Below, piece by piece: positions 5,967 through 7,058 of a stretch of 7,058 nucleotides of DNA. Location: positions 1 through 7,058 of the forward strand of contig JAEWLD010000085.1 in NCBI GenBank assembly GCA_023393485.1. Direction: 5' to 3'. The notes below the pieces were generated by a model. It saw only the letters and a list, made by a program, of their open reading frames with translations, did no database searches and had not been told where the DNA came from. The stretch's first letter is position 1; each line of letters opens with the position of its first letter. The position numbers and the translations under genes were made by a program. Origin of the DNA: Bacteroidota bacterium. GTDB lineage: Bacteria; Bacteroidota; Bacteroidia; Flavobacteriales; Flavobacteriaceae.

Positions 5967-6094
5967 CCCTAGCCCGGATAGAAGCGGCATCCTTTTGCGA
6001 GCGCAGCGAAGCAAAAGATACAGCACTAACGAAACAAAGCGGGCATAGCGTTGTTGAAGTTATCTGCGAAGCAATGCCGGAAATAGCTCCTAAA
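5967..6094 (+). ncRNA. candidate structured intergenic element upstream of pyrF
   Basis: The element runs from CCCCTAGCCCGGATAG to GGAAATAGCTCCTAAAA. A central hairpin pairs CTTTTGC (5992-5998) with GCAAAAG (6011-6017) around a 12-nt loop. An outer helix can pair GCCCG (5972-5976) with CGGGC (6040-6044), and an alternative hairpin pairs GGCATAGC (6042-6049) with GCAATGCC (6071-6078) save for one A-A mismatch. The last two overlap, so they exclude each other. The opening and closing motifs resemble a dispersed intergenic element I recall from Flavobacterium genomes, and the Rfam Flavo-1 motif should be tested; both comparisons are from memory. Its closing end is 4 nt before the pyrF -7 element, so it may instead be a mobile repeat that happens to sit there. 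Confidence 0.4.
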
Positions 6095-6098
6095 AATC

Positions 6099-6106
6099 TA
6101 TCTTTG
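6099..6106 (+). promoter_or_regulatory. pyrF -7 element, implying a leaderless or near-leaderless mRNA
   Basis: TATCTTTG is a perfect TAnnTTTG ending 4 nt before the pyrF ATG at 6111. With usual spacing, transcription would start at or within a base or two of the A of ATG. No TTG is found 17-23 nt upstream, so the -33 half is missing. Confidence 0.5.
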
Positions 6107-6110
6107 CACC

Positions 6111-6929
6111 ATGACCACACAACATCTCACTACTCAAATAAATCAAAAAAAATCCTTCCTCTGCATCGGTCTTGACGTAGATGTTGAGAAAATTCCGCAA
6201 CATCTGCAGAACGCCGAATTTCCGATTTTTGAGTTCAACAAAGCCATTATCGACGCGACGCATGATTTGGCGGTTGCCTTTAAGCCGAACACCGCTTTTT
6301 ATGAAGCGCATGGCGTCAAAGGCTGGCAGTCACTCGGGAAAACGATTGAGTATATCAAGCAAAATTACCCCGAGATTTTTACGATCGCCGATGCCAAACG
6401 CGGCGATATCGGCAACACGTCATCAATGTATGCCAAGGCATTTTTGGAAGACATGGGCTTTGACTCGGTTACCGTTGCCCCGTATATGGGCAAGGATTCG
6501 GTTGAACCGTTTTTGGCATTTGAAAATAAGTTTGCGATCATGCTGGCGCTGACATCTAATGAAGGCGCATTTGATTTCCAGACCAAAACCGTAGACGGCA
6601 AGGAATTGTATAAACAAGTCATTGAGACATCTAAAACGTGGCAGAATGCCGAACGTCTGATGTATGTGGTTGGCGCCACCAAGGCCGAATATTTCACCGA
6701 AATCAGGAAATTGTTACCTAATAGTTTCTTTTTGGTTCCGGGAATCGGCGCGCAGGGCGGAAGCCTGCAGGAAGTATGCAAATACGGTTTGGCGAAAAAC
6801 GTCGGGCTGCTAGTGAATTCGTCGCGCGGAATTATTTACGCATCGGCCGGGGATGATTTTGCGGAAAGAGCGCGCGAAGAAGCGTTGAAAATCCAGCAGG
6901 AAATGGAACAAATCCTCGATTCTTTATGA
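6111..6929 (+). CDS. pyrF: orotidine 5'-phosphate decarboxylase, type 2
   Basis: 272 residues. A cytosolic TIM-barrel enzyme of de novo pyrimidine synthesis that converts OMP to UMP and CO2, the last step of that route. Its length is that of the longer type 2 subfamily rather than the roughly 230-residue E. coli form. Visible motifs in order: FLCIGLDVD (16-24), FKPN with Lys58, the catalytic D-x-K-x-x-D in IADAKRGDIGNTS (Asp94, Lys96, Asp99), VAPYMGKDS (122-130), the phosphate-binding PGIGAQGG (210-217) and VNSSRGIIYA (235-244). The start at 6111 puts the conserved KKSFLCIGLDVD block at the usual distance from the N-terminus. A -7 element lies 4 nt upstream. The 3' end overlaps the next gene by 4 nt (ATGA), so the two are probably co-translated. 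No other pyrimidine gene is in view. Confidence 0.97.
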   Translation: MTTQHLTTQINQKKSFLCIGLDVDVEKIPQHLQNAEFPIFEFNKAIIDATHDLAVAFKPNTAFYEAHGVKGWQSLGKTIEYIKQNYPEIFTIADAKRGDIGNTSSMYAKAFLEDMGFDSVTVAPYMGKDSVEPFLAFENKFAIMLALTSNEGAFDFQTKTVDGKELYKQVIETSKTWQNAERLMYVVGATKAEYFTEIRKLLPNSFFLVPGIGAQGGSLQEVCKYGLAKNVGLLVNSSRGIIYASAGDDFAERAREEALKIQQEMEQILDSL

Positions 6930-7058
6930 AAAACGCGATGATTTTGTTTCTATTGATTGTTTCCGCTGCGTCGGCGCAAACACTGACTTTGCCCGAATTG
7001 ATCGCGCTGCGGGAAAAGCCGCAACGGCAAATTAGGCAACAGCTGATCGATTCAAAGT
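6926..7058 (+). CDS. secreted protein of unknown function, N-terminal part
   Basis: Partial: ATG at 6926 overlaps the pyrF stop (ATGA), and the frame is open to the window end, 44 codons. The N-terminus is a clean signal peptide, MKNAMILFLLIVSAASA, with cleavage likely before QTLTL (after Ala17). The following 27 residues (LTLPELIALREKPQRQIRQQ and on) are helical and polar, without a recognised motif. A second Met at residue 5 would also keep the signal peptide, but the 4-nt overlap favours the first. Expected location is the periplasm or outside the cell. Its position behind pyrF suggests co-transcription, not a shared function. I do not recognise the family. Confidence 0.75.
   Translation, partial: MKNAMILFLLIVSAASAQTLTLPELIALREKPQRQIRQQLIDSK

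Larger units (their letters stand above)
5311..6110. other. 800-nt intergenic region between prfA and pyrF without an intact gene
   Basis: No reading frame here looks like a complete protein. Those that exist are short, rich in Lys, Arg, Ser and Phe runs, and lack family features or promoters. What it does hold, from left to right: the prfA terminator, a chain of small hairpins (5349-5487), a short protein-like minus-strand remnant (5615-5701), a T-rich stretch with two runs of eight T (about 5766-5795), two perfect inverted repeats (5882-5905 and 5918-5934), and a structured element next to pyrF (5967-6094). Codon-like periodicity is not evident except in the remnant. It is much longer than the other gaps in this window (2 to about 230 nt), which suggests insertion of repeats or gene decay. 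Confidence 0.7.

Noticed and set aside
5927..6175. 82-residue plus-strand frame over the structured element and pyrF start
   Set aside because: It overlaps the pyrF start in another frame, has no promoter, and its translation merely reflects the repeat-like element.
1..7058. Search for CRISPR arrays, insertion sequences, tRNA or rRNA genes, and defence systems
   Set aside because: No regularly spaced direct repeats, transposase motifs, tRNA-like cloverleaf or defence-gene domains were seen on either strand.

Overview
The window looks like a chromosomal segment of a flavobacterium (phylum Bacteroidota, family Flavobacteriaceae) with an unusually high G+C for that group (roughly half, judged by eye). 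Three things point there. Promoters match the Bacteroidota TAnnTTTG (-7) form, one of them with a TTTTG element 19 nt upstream. There are no Shine-Dalgarno-like stretches in front of the starts. The proteins, notably release factor 1 and the type 2 OMP decarboxylase, have the family flavour.

Left part, minus strand (1-4133): a ferric-siderophore uptake pair comes first. It is a TonB-dependent receptor followed 2 nt later by a PepSY-type inner-membrane protein that runs off the window. The receptor has a good promoter with a possible iron-responsive palindrome beside it. Upstream lies a DUF6265-like lipoprotein with its own terminator, and before that a two-gene unit of an AHSA1/SRPBCC-domain protein and a PhnO-like GNAT acetyltransferase, again separated by 2 nt.

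Right part, plus strand (4134-7058): a divergent intergenic region drives the AHSA1-like gene leftward and prfA (release factor 1) rightward. After a prfA terminator comes an 800-nt stretch with no convincing intact gene, and this is the most unusual part of the window. It holds a chain of short perfect hairpins, a short protein-like minus-strand remnant ending in a stop, two further inverted repeats, and a structured element of about 130 nt next to pyrF that resembles intergenic elements I recall from other Flavobacterium genomes. pyrF (OMP decarboxylase) follows, with a -7 element only 4 nt from its ATG, which suggests a leaderless mRNA. A secreted protein of unknown function overlaps the end of pyrF by 4 nt and is cut by the window end.

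I see no CRISPR array, transposase, tRNA, rRNA or intact novel multi-gene system. The coding genes are ordinary; the non-coding stretch 5311-6110 deserves the attention.
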